Origin: a virus
DNA: 64,000 nt
IMG/VR virus record: IMGVR_UViG_3300030329_002967
Location: 1-64,000 of that record
Reading direction: 5' to 3' (one strand)
The first letter of the stretch is position 1, and every line of letters starts with the position of its first letter. Positions 24,236 through 31,528 of the stretch are shown here, piece by piece. A program made the translations under genes and the position numbers. Below the pieces are notes generated by a model. That model had not been told where the DNA came from and searched no databases. It saw only the letters and a program-made list of their open reading frames with translations.

Positions 24236-26896
24236 TTAAATATCATCAATCTCTATTAAAAATCCGGGGTTCTCTCCCATACGCTGTAGCATAGTTTCTA
24301 ATAGGGTAGCCGTCTTAGAAGTATTCCTAACAATATCTAATTGAGGATCAGCACCGACCCTGCCTACTCTTCCTCCACCTCCTATAGCCGCCAAAGACGA
24401 AACTACGGGAGTAAGAAAGCCTGTTTTCTTTAATTGCGCTCTAGCGTCAACAATCTGGGCGGCTATTGCAGATTTTTCCGACCAGACACCGGGCTTCTCA
24501 CCAAACTTCTTAGCCATTTCTTGAATAGATAGCATCCTCTCAACTTCTTTAGCCTCTTGTACCCTACCAGCAATCTTAAGCTTAAGGATTGCCAACTCCT
24601 CCTTAGCTTCCTTTACCCTCTTAGATTCAGCGTCCCTCGCTCTCTTATCACCCACCCTAAGTTTTTTAATTTCCTGTCTCAACCCAAACAATTTCCTAGC
24701 TTCCTCTGTAGTACTCTTAGAATGAATCCACTCCTTACTATTCATCTTATCTCTAATAGCGGCAATTCTCTCTGTAAGATGAGCCTCATCTCTCAGCCCT
24801 GCGTGTTTAATCATCATAGCGGCCTTCTCCTCAGGGGTTGCAAGCTCACTAATTTGTTGCTCTTTAAAAAGGTCTACGTCAGACTTATCCAACTCTGCAA
24901 GTACCATCCTCCTATCTGCTTCCTCAGCCATTTTCCTATTCCTAGCCCGCTGATTTCTTTCTTCTAAGGCTATTTTCGCTTCGGCTTCGGCTCTTATTGC
25001 GCCCTCTAATTCAAATTCTTTTGTTTTACGGGCATTAATGCCATCTAATATTTTTAAATGTCTTTCAGCTTGAACAAATAATGTACTGCCTTCTTTATTC
25101 TGATCCCTCATAGCCTCAGTCCCTTTTCTCAAGGACTCATACATAACATCAAACTGTACACGATCCGTTGTCGCTATTAACTCTTTAACATCACTAATAT
25201 TACTCTTAGCTTGATTCACTGCACTCTTTTGAATATTTAAGTCCTTATGAGCTTTCCACATAGCCGATATCGAAGCGATCTTATTACCCTCATCCCTAAA
25301 TAAATTAATTGCTTCAGTAGCCCCAGCCCATATCCCAGCACCTATCGTAGCGGCGGTAGCAATCGTACCTGCCAATACCTTCACTCCTGATTTTGCGGCG
25401 ACTACTCCTGCTCCCCCTGCGACTCCGCCTGCGACTGCTCCTCCAGTTGCCTGTGCCGCTTTTAACGCCTTAGTGGCGGCTACCGCCCCCCATAGACCCT
25501 TAGTAAGTAAAGCAAATTTTGCTGTCACTCCCACTATAGCAAACGCCACCCCTTTAAACAGAAGGAGTCCAGATATAAGCAACGCTGGCCCCTTAAGGAA
25601 ACTTAAGTGTTTATTAAGGAATGCCAACGATTCTGCCACTGCCTTAATAACCCCGACAACAGCAGTAAATACATTCGTAAGTGACCTACCTAACTCAATA
25701 GCCGCTTCCGATTTGGCGAACTCTCTTAGCATCTTCCCTAAGCTCTCTAAAGTATCTCTAAACGCCTGTCCCAAACCAGAATCCCCAATAACCAATAAGA
25801 CCTCTTGAAACGCTGACCTCACTCTAAACGCCGCCCCTTTCAAGGTATCATCCATAGTTTTTGCCATCTTCTCTGCCGCACCTTCAGACCCCTCGGTAAC
25901 TCTAATCATATCCTCAAATGCATCTACCTGAGAAGTAAGGATTCCTGCGGCTACTCCAGCACGTTGACCGAAAATACCATAAGCGTTTCCAGCGTCCACT
26001 CCAACCCTCTTCAACTCTTTAAATATAGTGATAAAGCTATTAGTCGCTGGATTAATCTTATCCATGTTCGCCCCCATCTCCTTAATCTTTCGAGTAGCGA
26101 TATTCGTAGGGTCAGCGAGTTTAGACATAACCCCTCTAAGGGCTGTACCACCCATAGTGGCTTGAATACCACTACTTGCAAGAACACCAAGAGCCGCTGA
26201 AGTCTCCTCAACAGATTTTCCTAAGCCTCCAGCCAGAGGAGCAATAAACTTCATACCTTGCCCCAACTGCTGAATATTCGTATTAGAGTTAGCCGCTGTA
26301 GCCGCCATTACGTCTGCAAACCTTCCAGTCTCCTCAAACTTCGCCCCCATAGCAGTCATCACATTTGTAACAATATCTGCGGCTGTAGCCATATCCAATG
26401 ATCCCGCTTGCGCCAAATGCAATACAGAAGGTAAAGCCGCCATAGATTGCTTAGCATCCAATCCTGCCATTCCTAAGAATACCAAACCACCTGCGGCATC
26501 AGTAGCAGAAAACCTAGTGTCTCTACCCATCTGCCTAGCCAGCTTACTCATATCCCTAAACTGGATATTAGTAAACCCAGCGGCTTGCTCCACAACTGAC
26601 TTAACCCTAGCCATTGAGTCTTCAAAATCAGCGTTAACCTTAATTAACTCCCTTACAGCATCTTTACCAAACCGAAGAGTCTGGTATGCACCAGCAACAA
26701 CCAAAACATTACGAACAAGCCTACCAAATGCGCTACCTAACCGCTTAGTATCACGTTCAGCACCTCTAGTAGCACGACTCATCCTGTCTAAGGATGCGGT
26801 CATCTTATTAAGCGAAGCGTTTATTTCCTTAAGCTTATGATTAAGGGCAACCGAACCGCCTTCTTTAAAATTAATAAATATTGTCTCCGAAGCCAT
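24236..26896 (-). CDS. Tail tape measure protein (TP901 core)
   Basis: 886 residues. The TP901-type core at about 85-330 is clear: FTNIQFRDMSKLARQMG, FLGMAGLDAKQSMAALPSVL, FADVMAATAANSNTNI, LGVLASSGIQATMGGTAL. Hydrophobic segments at about 430-560 include a Gly/Ala-rich stretch, and the C-terminal third is a charged coiled coil. The length sets tail length; at about 0.15 nm per residue this gives a tail of roughly 130 nm. It follows the frameshifted chaperone gene, as in lambda-like tail operons. Confidence 0.92.
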   Translation of the reverse strand: MASETIFINFKEGGSVALNHKLKEINASLNKMTASLDRMSRATRGAERDTKRLGSAFGRLVRNVLVVAGAYQTLRFGKDAVRELIKVNADFEDSMARVKSVVEQAAGFTNIQFRDMSKLARQMGRDTRFSATDAAGGLVFLGMAGLDAKQSMAALPSVLHLAQAGSLDMATAADIVTNVMTAMGAKFEETGRFADVMAATAANSNTNIQQLGQGMKFIAPLAGGLGKSVEETSAALGVLASSGIQATMGGTALRGVMSKLADPTNIATRKIKEMGANMDKINPATNSFITIFKELKRVGVDAGNAYGIFGQRAGVAAGILTSQVDAFEDMIRVTEGSEGAAEKMAKTMDDTLKGAAFRVRSAFQEVLLVIGDSGLGQAFRDTLESLGKMLREFAKSEAAIELGRSLTNVFTAVVGVIKAVAESLAFLNKHLSFLKGPALLISGLLLFKGVAFAIVGVTAKFALLTKGLWGAVAATKALKAAQATGGAVAGGVAGGAGVVAAKSGVKVLAGTIATAATIGAGIWAGATEAINLFRDEGNKIASISAMWKAHKDLNIQKSAVNQAKSNISDVKELIATTDRVQFDVMYESLRKGTEAMRDQNKEGSTLFVQAERHLKILDGINARKTKEFELEGAIRAEAEAKIALEERNQRARNRKMAEEADRRMVLAELDKSDVDLFKEQQISELATPEEKAAMMIKHAGLRDEAHLTERIAAIRDKMNSKEWIHSKSTTEEARKLFGLRQEIKKLRVGDKRARDAESKRVKEAKEELAILKLKIAGRVQEAKEVERMLSIQEMAKKFGEKPGVWSEKSAIAAQIVDARAQLKKTGFLTPVVSSLAAIGGGGRVGRVGADPQLDIVRNTSKTATLLETMLQRMGENPGFLIEIDDI

Positions 26897-26908
26897 ACCT
26901 ACTAAACA

Positions 26909-27112
26909 TTAAAGGTTAGACATCAATTCTTCAAGGGATTCCTCACGGGATAGCACCCTGCATTTAACTCCCTCCTTAAGATAATAATAATGCTCATACG
27001 CAAATACAACCTTAAGGGGCATACTATAAAAGATATCCTTTGCCCACACTCCACTAACCGAATGAACAACAGCGCACATTCGGACTAACCAAGGTGGGCT
27101 TAATCGTTTCCC
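26909..27112 (-). CDS. -1 frame extension of the tail assembly chaperone (gpT-like)
   Basis: This frame is open from the GGGAAAC slippery site to a stop at 26909-26911, adding about 66 residues to the chaperone after a -1 shift. It reads ...SPPWLVRMCAVV...FYSMPLKVVFAYEHYYYLKEGVKC. It lies exactly between the chaperone stop and the tape measure start, as the T part of lambda gpGT does. An in-frame ATG exists inside it, but without a ribosome-binding site. Confidence 0.75.
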   Translation of the reverse strand, partial: GKRLSPPWLVRMCAVVHSVSGVWAKDIFYSMPLKVVFAYEHYYYLKEGVKCRVLSREESLEELMSNL

Positions 27113-27624
27113 TCTACAGGCTTTTCTGGAGCAGTGCTTGTACTTTTATCTGGAATAGCTTCCACCTGCGTACTAACAGAATCGCTTATTAACTGAATAA
27201 CTTTTCCAGTAATAATCTCTACCTCATTAGCGTTAATAGTATTAGCTATTTTCATAGCCTCAGCGATTAATTTAGGTCTATCGCCGAATGCCAACTCAGT
27301 AGCTTTATTGACATCACAACTCTGGAGCGTAATAAATATACATATCTCCAGCAAAATATTATCAATTTCGTCAACCTCCACGCCGTCTATTAATGGACTC
27401 TTAACCTGACTAAGCAACGCTATAGATGCCAAAGTAAGAGGCCGTAACTCTATCCCTAGCACCACATCTTTAACTCCCAGCATATCGGCAACAACAGATT
27501 GATCCAAGTCCTTCTGAACCCCCTCAATACTTTTATCGGTGTCTACCTCCTCAGGAATATTAACTTCATCATTACCTTCTTCTTTGGTAACGGACTTTCT
27601 TTTTCTAGCTACTTTCTTACTCAT
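27100..27624 (-). CDS. Tail assembly chaperone (gpG-like)
   Basis: 174 residues in the unshifted form. Highly charged ends flank a helical middle (SIALLSQVKSPLIDG, DNILLEICIFITLQSC). It lies directly upstream of the tape measure and ends in a -1 slippery site, as gpG-type chaperones do. A minor share of ribosomes should make the longer G-T form that loads the tape measure. Confidence 0.72.
   Translation of the reverse strand: MSKKVARKRKSVTKEEGNDEVNIPEEVDTDKSIEGVQKDLDQSVVADMLGVKDVVLGIELRPLTLASIALLSQVKSPLIDGVEVDEIDNILLEICIFITLQSCDVNKATELAFGDRPKLIAEAMKIANTINANEVEIITGKVIQLISDSVSTQVEAIPDKSTSTAPEKPVEGND
27106..27112 (-). other. -1 ribosomal frameshift slippery site GGGAAAC
   Basis: In the chaperone frame the heptamer is read G GGA AAC, four codons before the end (GGA, AAC, GAT, stop). 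It has the X XXY YYZ form, one base different from the lambda G-T site GGGAAAG. A -1 slip moves the ribosome into the open frame at 26909-27112. Confidence 0.78.
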
Positions 27625-27628
27625 AATA

Positions 27629-27645
27629 TTTGAACGTCGTGCAAA
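27629..27645. promoter_or_regulatory. Dispersed palindrome, copy 6
   Basis: TTTGAACGTCGTGCAAA, asymmetric version, filling the gap between two tail genes, 5 bases before the chaperone start. Confidence 0.7.
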
Positions 27646-28092
27646 TTACGAACCGTCAGGATTACACCTAACCATTCCCTTCTTAATACAATTTTTCTCC
27701 TTCTTACTCCCCTCCTTAACAAATAACACCGCACTACCGCTTGGGGATTTATACGAAACGATAGGTACACTCCTAACCATATTAGCCTTTAACCAGTCCA
27801 TGTTCTTAACAGCGCACATAGCAAAAGTAAAAGGATGCTCAGGATTCTGATCTATCCATTTCATATCCTCAGAGAACGCCTTGATTAGCTCTTGGGTCTG
27901 CATAGTCCCGTCCTCAGAACACTCTTGAAAATTAAAGAGCCACTTCTCCTTACCGTCTTTTAACCGTACATGATTATGCGATTTATACTTATAAAGTGGT
28001 ACGCCTACGCTCAAAAGGCATACGGCTAACTCAAGGTTTGCTACCCTAATGAAAGACGATGATTCGATATCTGAAATATTTTCCTCGCTCAC
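27646..28092 (-). CDS. Uncharacterised protein of the tail block
   Basis: 148 residues starting at a GTG. I do not recognise it. It has a helix near the N-terminus (ANLELAVCLLSVGVPL) and a Lys-rich C-terminal part with two Cys. It lies upstream of the tail chaperone and downstream of the tail tube-like gene. Confidence 0.62.
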   Translation of the reverse strand: MSEENISDIESSSFIRVANLELAVCLLSVGVPLYKYKSHNHVRLKDGKEKWLFNFQECSEDGTMQTQELIKAFSEDMKWIDQNPEHPFTFAMCAVKNMDWLKANMVRSVPIVSYKSPSGSAVLFVKEGSKKEKNCIKKGMVRCNPDGS

Positions 28093-28149
28093 GGCTTCGG
28101 CTCAATCAAGGCTAGGCTCAAAGTCCACACCTTATATCTAAACTATAAA

Positions 28150-28341
28150 CTAAGTATTATCTGTAAAATTAAGACCTATAGAAAACTTAGGAGGTACAGG
28201 ATCTACTTGTACATCAACCCCAACCCTTGAAGGAGGGTCAGAAAAAGGAATAGGAAGGCTTGCCCCTGTTTTAAGTGACTCGCAGGAAACCCCACAAATT
28301 AATAGCGCAACCGCTCCGATTATAGTCAGTAACTTATTCAT
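28150..28341 (-). CDS. Small predicted lipoprotein
   Basis: 63 residues. A signal sequence MNKLLTIIGAVALLICGVSC ends in a Cys in a plausible lipobox, giving a mature lipoprotein of about 44 residues rich in Pro and Val. Its presence inside a tail operon is unusual. Phage lipoproteins of this kind can block receptors or injection by other phages (superinfection exclusion); here that is only a suggestion. Confidence 0.65.
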   Translation of the reverse strand: MNKLLTIIGAVALLICGVSCESLKTGASLPIPFSDPPSRVGVDVQVDPVPPKFSIGLNFTDNT

Positions 28342-28358
28342 AATTATCTATCTAATAT

Positions 28359-28730
28359 TTAGCTATTTATGCCGCTATATTGAGTAGCCTTAACAGTAGT
28401 CTTAACAAAGTCTTCGTTAGTCTTCTCAATCGTAATCTCTTCAATTACATTCTTAGCTCCAGAAGTCTCTAAGTTATAATCAGATGAGGTAAGAGTAAGA
28501 GTATCTCCTACGTTAGTAGACCCTAGCTCTCCATACCCCTCAATAGTTATCTCTGCTGTAGGATTATAAGTGGCTACGGCAACTATAATACCGCACTTAT
28601 CTCTAATTTCTTTTTTATCAACTTTTTGATTTGAACTAACGCTCTGAGTAACTAAACCCAACTCATCGTCCTCAACACCAAAATCGATTGTTCCGGTGTC
28701 TCCATCTTTTAAAACTGTTCCACAAGCCAT
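28359..28730 (-). CDS. Probable tail tube-like protein
   Basis: 123 residues, almost entirely beta (TGTIDFGVEDD, PTAEITIEGYGEL, NVIEEITIEKTNEDFVKTTVKA). Size, fold and position between connector genes and the chaperone fit a minor or major tail tube protein of siphoviruses. No family motif decides. Confidence 0.55.
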   Translation of the reverse strand: MACGTVLKDGDTGTIDFGVEDDELGLVTQSVSSNQKVDKKEIRDKCGIIVAVATYNPTAEITIEGYGELGSTNVGDTLTLTSSDYNLETSGAKNVIEEITIEKTNEDFVKTTVKATQYSGINS

Positions 28731-28791
28731 ATTATTCTATAGTAAAATTATAATTAAATTTCGCACATCAATATAAGGTGTCAATACTATT

Positions 28792-29358
28792 TTATCCAGT
28801 AGTAGTTGGAAAATTATTTGCTCTCTGCCCTCTACAGTAAGGCAATAGATCACAAGATACAGTTATATATGATTGAAATGTTAATTCAGAAGTTTCAGAA
28901 TCTCCTACAGAAATAGTTAAGGGTCTATGCAATGTCTGTAAAAGCCTAGCATCCGCTACAGGAGAGGATGCCGCTGTGTCCTCAATGGCATCTCGCACTA
29001 AAGCTAACCACTCCAAGAAACCTTTACTCGCCGAGGAATCAGTAGGGTCACGCCGAAACCACCCATGCTTCCTAGAGGTAGCAAATCTAAATGTAAGATC
29101 AAGGGACTCCACTGTATTAATATTGCCCCTAGCCGCCGTACTCCCCGATACTGGCGCACCAGCCCACAAATTCTCCACAATATTAATAGACCAAGGCTGA
29201 AGCAAAGGTAAGTCATCCTCGCCATCTACCTTTAGGGTTCCTTCAGTATCGTAATTAAGTCCATCAAGAGACTTACCTGACCCCGTATGATAAGTAAGAC
29301 GCTTGTCTATAACCCAAGCCGCCGCCGTCGCATTAAAATTATCTGTAATTGCACTCAT
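28792..29358 (-). CDS. Tail completion or terminator-like protein
   Basis: 188 residues. The pattern (LLQPWSINIVENL, VESLDLTFRFATSR, FLEWLALVRDAIED, RPLTISVGDSETSELTFQSYITVSCDLLPY) resembles small alpha/beta proteins that close the tail tube or connect tail to head. It overlaps the gp10-like gene by 4 bases. The assignment rests mostly on position. Confidence 0.5.
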   Translation of the reverse strand: MSAITDNFNATAAAWVIDKRLTYHTGSGKSLDGLNYDTEGTLKVDGEDDLPLLQPWSINIVENLWAGAPVSGSTAARGNINTVESLDLTFRFATSRKHGWFRRDPTDSSASKGFLEWLALVRDAIEDTAASSPVADARLLQTLHRPLTISVGDSETSELTFQSYITVSCDLLPYCRGQRANNFPTTTG

Positions 29359-29840
29359 TTAATTGCTTTCTTTATATATCTCTCCAAAGTTTCTCCGTAT
29401 ATCCTCTTAATATGGTTTATTCGGACGATTTTCATAGCTTTAATTCCTCTAACCCTCTTAACGAAAACAAAGTCTCTCCCACTTTTAAAAGATTTACGTT
29501 TAGCTATTACCCCTCTAGCCCCTACCCTATGCGCCCTCCTAGTCTTAGGGATAAATAAATATCCTCCTCCAGTAGCCCCATGCGCCTTAGTTCCCTTATC
29601 AAGATAAGAAGCAACTGGGGATTTATTATAAACAGACCACCCATGCCCAATCCTAGATACAAACCAAGATTGTTTAGTTTTCCCTGTAAAACCAACAGGT
29701 GTTCTATCCTTAAGATCACGCTTTACTGCATTAGCGGCAATTAGAGTATTAGCCTTAAGTCTTGAGGGGCTTAACGCCCGTTGACTCCTCTTCACTAAAG
29801 CCTTAGCTCGACCAAACTCGGCACTAACCGTAAAGGCCAT
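29355..29840 (-). CDS. HK97-gp10-like head-tail joining protein
   Basis: 161 residues, very basic. The core LIAANAVKRDLKDRTPVGFTGKTKQSWF...VYNKSPVASYLDKGTKAHG is typical of the HK97 gp10/Mu gpG-like family (TPVdTGrlr..w plus LE.GT..h). It sits directly after the gp6-like connector with a 1-base overlap. It should form part of the tail completion complex. Confidence 0.75.
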   Translation of the reverse strand: MAFTVSAEFGRAKALVKRSQRALSPSRLKANTLIAANAVKRDLKDRTPVGFTGKTKQSWFVSRIGHGWSVYNKSPVASYLDKGTKAHGATGGGYLFIPKTRRAHRVGARGVIAKRKSFKSGRDFVFVKRVRGIKAMKIVRINHIKRIYGETLERYIKKAIK

Positions 29841-30484
29841 TAAAAGAAAGTGCTATGCTGTCTCCAAGGATGTAATAAAGTCTTAGCCTCAGGAGGAACA
29901 GCCGTTTCTAAAAGTTCAGTCCTGCCCCCATCAAGACCTATCTCTTCTTTTCTATTTTCATTACTCCAGTTAGCGGCGATAAGCGTACAAGCCCTTCTAA
30001 CTGCTGAAGGCATAGTAGGAGGAGGTGCGGTAGATGGATTAGAGCCGTCTAACGCATACCCGAAAGTTCCCTTTATATCCATATTTTGAATAAATGGATA
30101 TGTACCAAAAACCGCTCCGGGGTGCGGAAACGTGACTGCTCCTTGTTTATAAACTATGAACTCCCCAGCCCTATAATAATAAGTATCCGCATTATACTTA
30201 TCCGCATCAGCAGGACTCTCGGTATGATCGCTATATACCCATAACCCTGTAATTGTAATTATAGGCCAAGGAAAATGAACCTCGTTTTCTAAAACGTGCG
30301 CCCTAGGGACAGTGTATGCAGTAGAAGAATAATCTTGATACCGAAAATTAGTATTGCAATAATCCTCTATAAAACGAGAGGCTAAGTTAATCTGGTTTTG
30401 ATACCAAGAGGTATCAGAACTTGAAGAGTTCTTAGTCTCCTTTTGCACATCCTCCAACGTGCAATATGGCCTATCGAGTGCCAT
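29840..30484 (-). CDS. Head-tail connector (gp6-like)
   Basis: 214 residues. The N-terminal pattern TLEDVQKETKNSSSSDTSW...INLASRFIEDYCNTNF matches the gp6-like connector that forms a ring under the portal. A beta part and a helical C-terminus (VRRACTLIAANWSNENRKEEIG) follow. It is longer than HK97 gp6 because of a beta insertion in the middle. Confidence 0.75.
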   Translation of the reverse strand: MALDRPYCTLEDVQKETKNSSSSDTSWYQNQINLASRFIEDYCNTNFRYQDYSSTAYTVPRAHVLENEVHFPWPIITITGLWVYSDHTESPADADKYNADTYYYRAGEFIVYKQGAVTFPHPGAVFGTYPFIQNMDIKGTFGYALDGSNPSTAPPPTMPSAVRRACTLIAANWSNENRKEEIGLDGGRTELLETAVPPEAKTLLHPWRQHSTFF

Positions 30485-30488
30485 GCGG

Positions 30489-30653
30489 TCACTTTACCTT
30501 CCCGTATGTCTTGGCATACGCCTTAACCTCTACAACGCCTACAGTCCCGTCCTCCTCGGTAGGAGGAACGCTCTCTATCTTAACCCCTAACTCCTCAGCT
30601 AATCTAACTGCGGAACTAGTAGCTTTAATAGACTTGGCTGTTCCTTTATTCAC
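30489..30653 (-). CDS. Small protein in the head-tail junction operon
   Basis: 54 residues from a GTG at 30653 that overlaps the upstream stop (GTGA); stop at 30489-30491, 5 bases before the connector gene. Basic N-terminus, acidic middle (PPTEEDGTVG), beta-like C-terminus. Found by translating the gap. No family recognised. Confidence 0.6.
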   Translation of the reverse strand: MNKGTAKSIKATSSAVRLAEELGVKIESVPPTEEDGTVGVVEVKAYAKTYGKVK

Positions 30654-30832
30654 TCCGCTTTTGACTTTTTTTTTGGAGATGATGTTTTGGCTTTAGGCTT
30701 TGACTTACCGACCTCAGCGATAACTGCGTCTTTATCTTCAGCCTGTTCCCATCTACTAATCCAATCGCTTTCAGCCGCTTCACTAAGTCCTGCGGCACTA
30801 AGTGCTTTATTTAAATCTGCTCTACTCGACAT
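30650..30832 (-). CDS. Small helix-hairpin protein with Lys-rich tail
   Basis: 60 residues: a helical domain of about 40 residues (ADLNKALSAAGL...WISRWEQAEDKDAVIAEVG) and a tail of Lys, Pro and Ser. The first part resembles small helix-turn-helix peptide-binding folds such as HeH/LEM, but this is weak. It belongs to the connector operon. Confidence 0.62.
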   Translation of the reverse strand: MSSRADLNKALSAAGLSEAAESDWISRWEQAEDKDAVIAEVGKSKPKAKTSSPKKKSKAE

Positions 30833-30837
30833 AATAC

Positions 30838-31374
30838 TTATACGTTTATTGATTCTGGTTTACGGGTTCTCTTTCTAACGACTTTTTTCTTTGCAGTTTT
30901 AGTTTTTTTAATCGGCTTAGCTGTAACTTCGCCGTATACTCCTAAAGAGCTAATTTCGTCATTATTAAGTTTATCCCATTCATATACTCTAGCTACAGAA
31001 ACAATAATATCAACTGAATCATTTTTCAACCCTCTATATACTGGAGATCGATAAATTTTACATCCTACTGTCTCCATAGCCTTAACAATCCTATTAAGAG
31101 TATGTAAAGAATACCTAGATTGTAAAATCTTATACAGAGTAGGATGGCCCCACGCAATAGTCCTTAAATCAAAAACACTATCCACACAAAGAGGTTTAGT
31201 AATTATATTCCTTTTACGCTGTTCCTCAGAAACCTTTTTTTCTTTTAGCTCATAGTCAGGCTTCCCCTCTAACGCACCCCAATACCAATCGTATATCTCA
31301 AATACTTGATTTTTTTGAATCCTGCCTACAGGGGCGAGAGTCTTAGGCTCACCTTTATGTTTTACTATTCTCAT
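30838..31374 (-). CDS. Uncharacterised protein after the major capsid gene
   Basis: 178 residues from the ATG at 31374. A longer frame to 31440 would start inside the capsid terminator and is rejected. The middle has a helix-rich part (YKILQSRYSLHTLNRIVKAMETVG); the C-terminus is very basic (KKTKTAKKKVVRKRTRK). The N-terminal MRIVKHKGEPKTLAPVGRI looks like a small structural motif. Similar basic tails occur in capsid cement proteins, but no family is recognised. Confidence 0.6.
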   Translation of the reverse strand: MRIVKHKGEPKTLAPVGRIQKNQVFEIYDWYWGALEGKPDYELKEKKVSEEQRKRNIITKPLCVDSVFDLRTIAWGHPTLYKILQSRYSLHTLNRIVKAMETVGCKIYRSPVYRGLKNDSVDIIVSVARVYEWDKLNNDEISSLGVYGEVTAKPIKKTKTAKKKVVRKRTRKPESINV

Positions 31375-31437
31375 ATAATCCCATCTTAATACTTCATTAA
31401 AAGTAGTCAAGGAAATAAAGCTTAAGACCCTTACAAG

Positions 31438-31469
31438 CAAAAACCGCTAACCCCGAAGGATTAGCGGTT
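31438..31469 (-). terminator. Intrinsic terminator after the major capsid gene
   Basis: On the minus strand AACCGCTAATCC and GGGTTAGCGGTT pair over 12 bp around a UUCG tetraloop, followed by UUUUUG. It lies 60 bases after the capsid stop. It would cut the high capsid transcription before the connector genes. Confidence 0.85.
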
Positions 31470-31479
31470 GCTACCTAAA

Positions 31480-31506
31480 TTAGCGGAAGGGCGAACAAAC
31501 CGCTAA
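31480..31506 (-). terminator. Second hairpin before the capsid terminator
   Basis: TTAGCGG and CCGCTAA pair over 7 bp with a 13-nt loop. The same two words occur in the terminator stem 10 bases on, so the arms can exchange partners. This allows a terminator/antiterminator choice. Confidence 0.55.
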
Positions 31507-31528
31507 AAGAGATGTGTTGGACTACAAA

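Noticed and set aside
31375-31440. Start of the 30838 gene at 31440
   Set aside because: It would begin inside the intrinsic terminator after the capsid gene.
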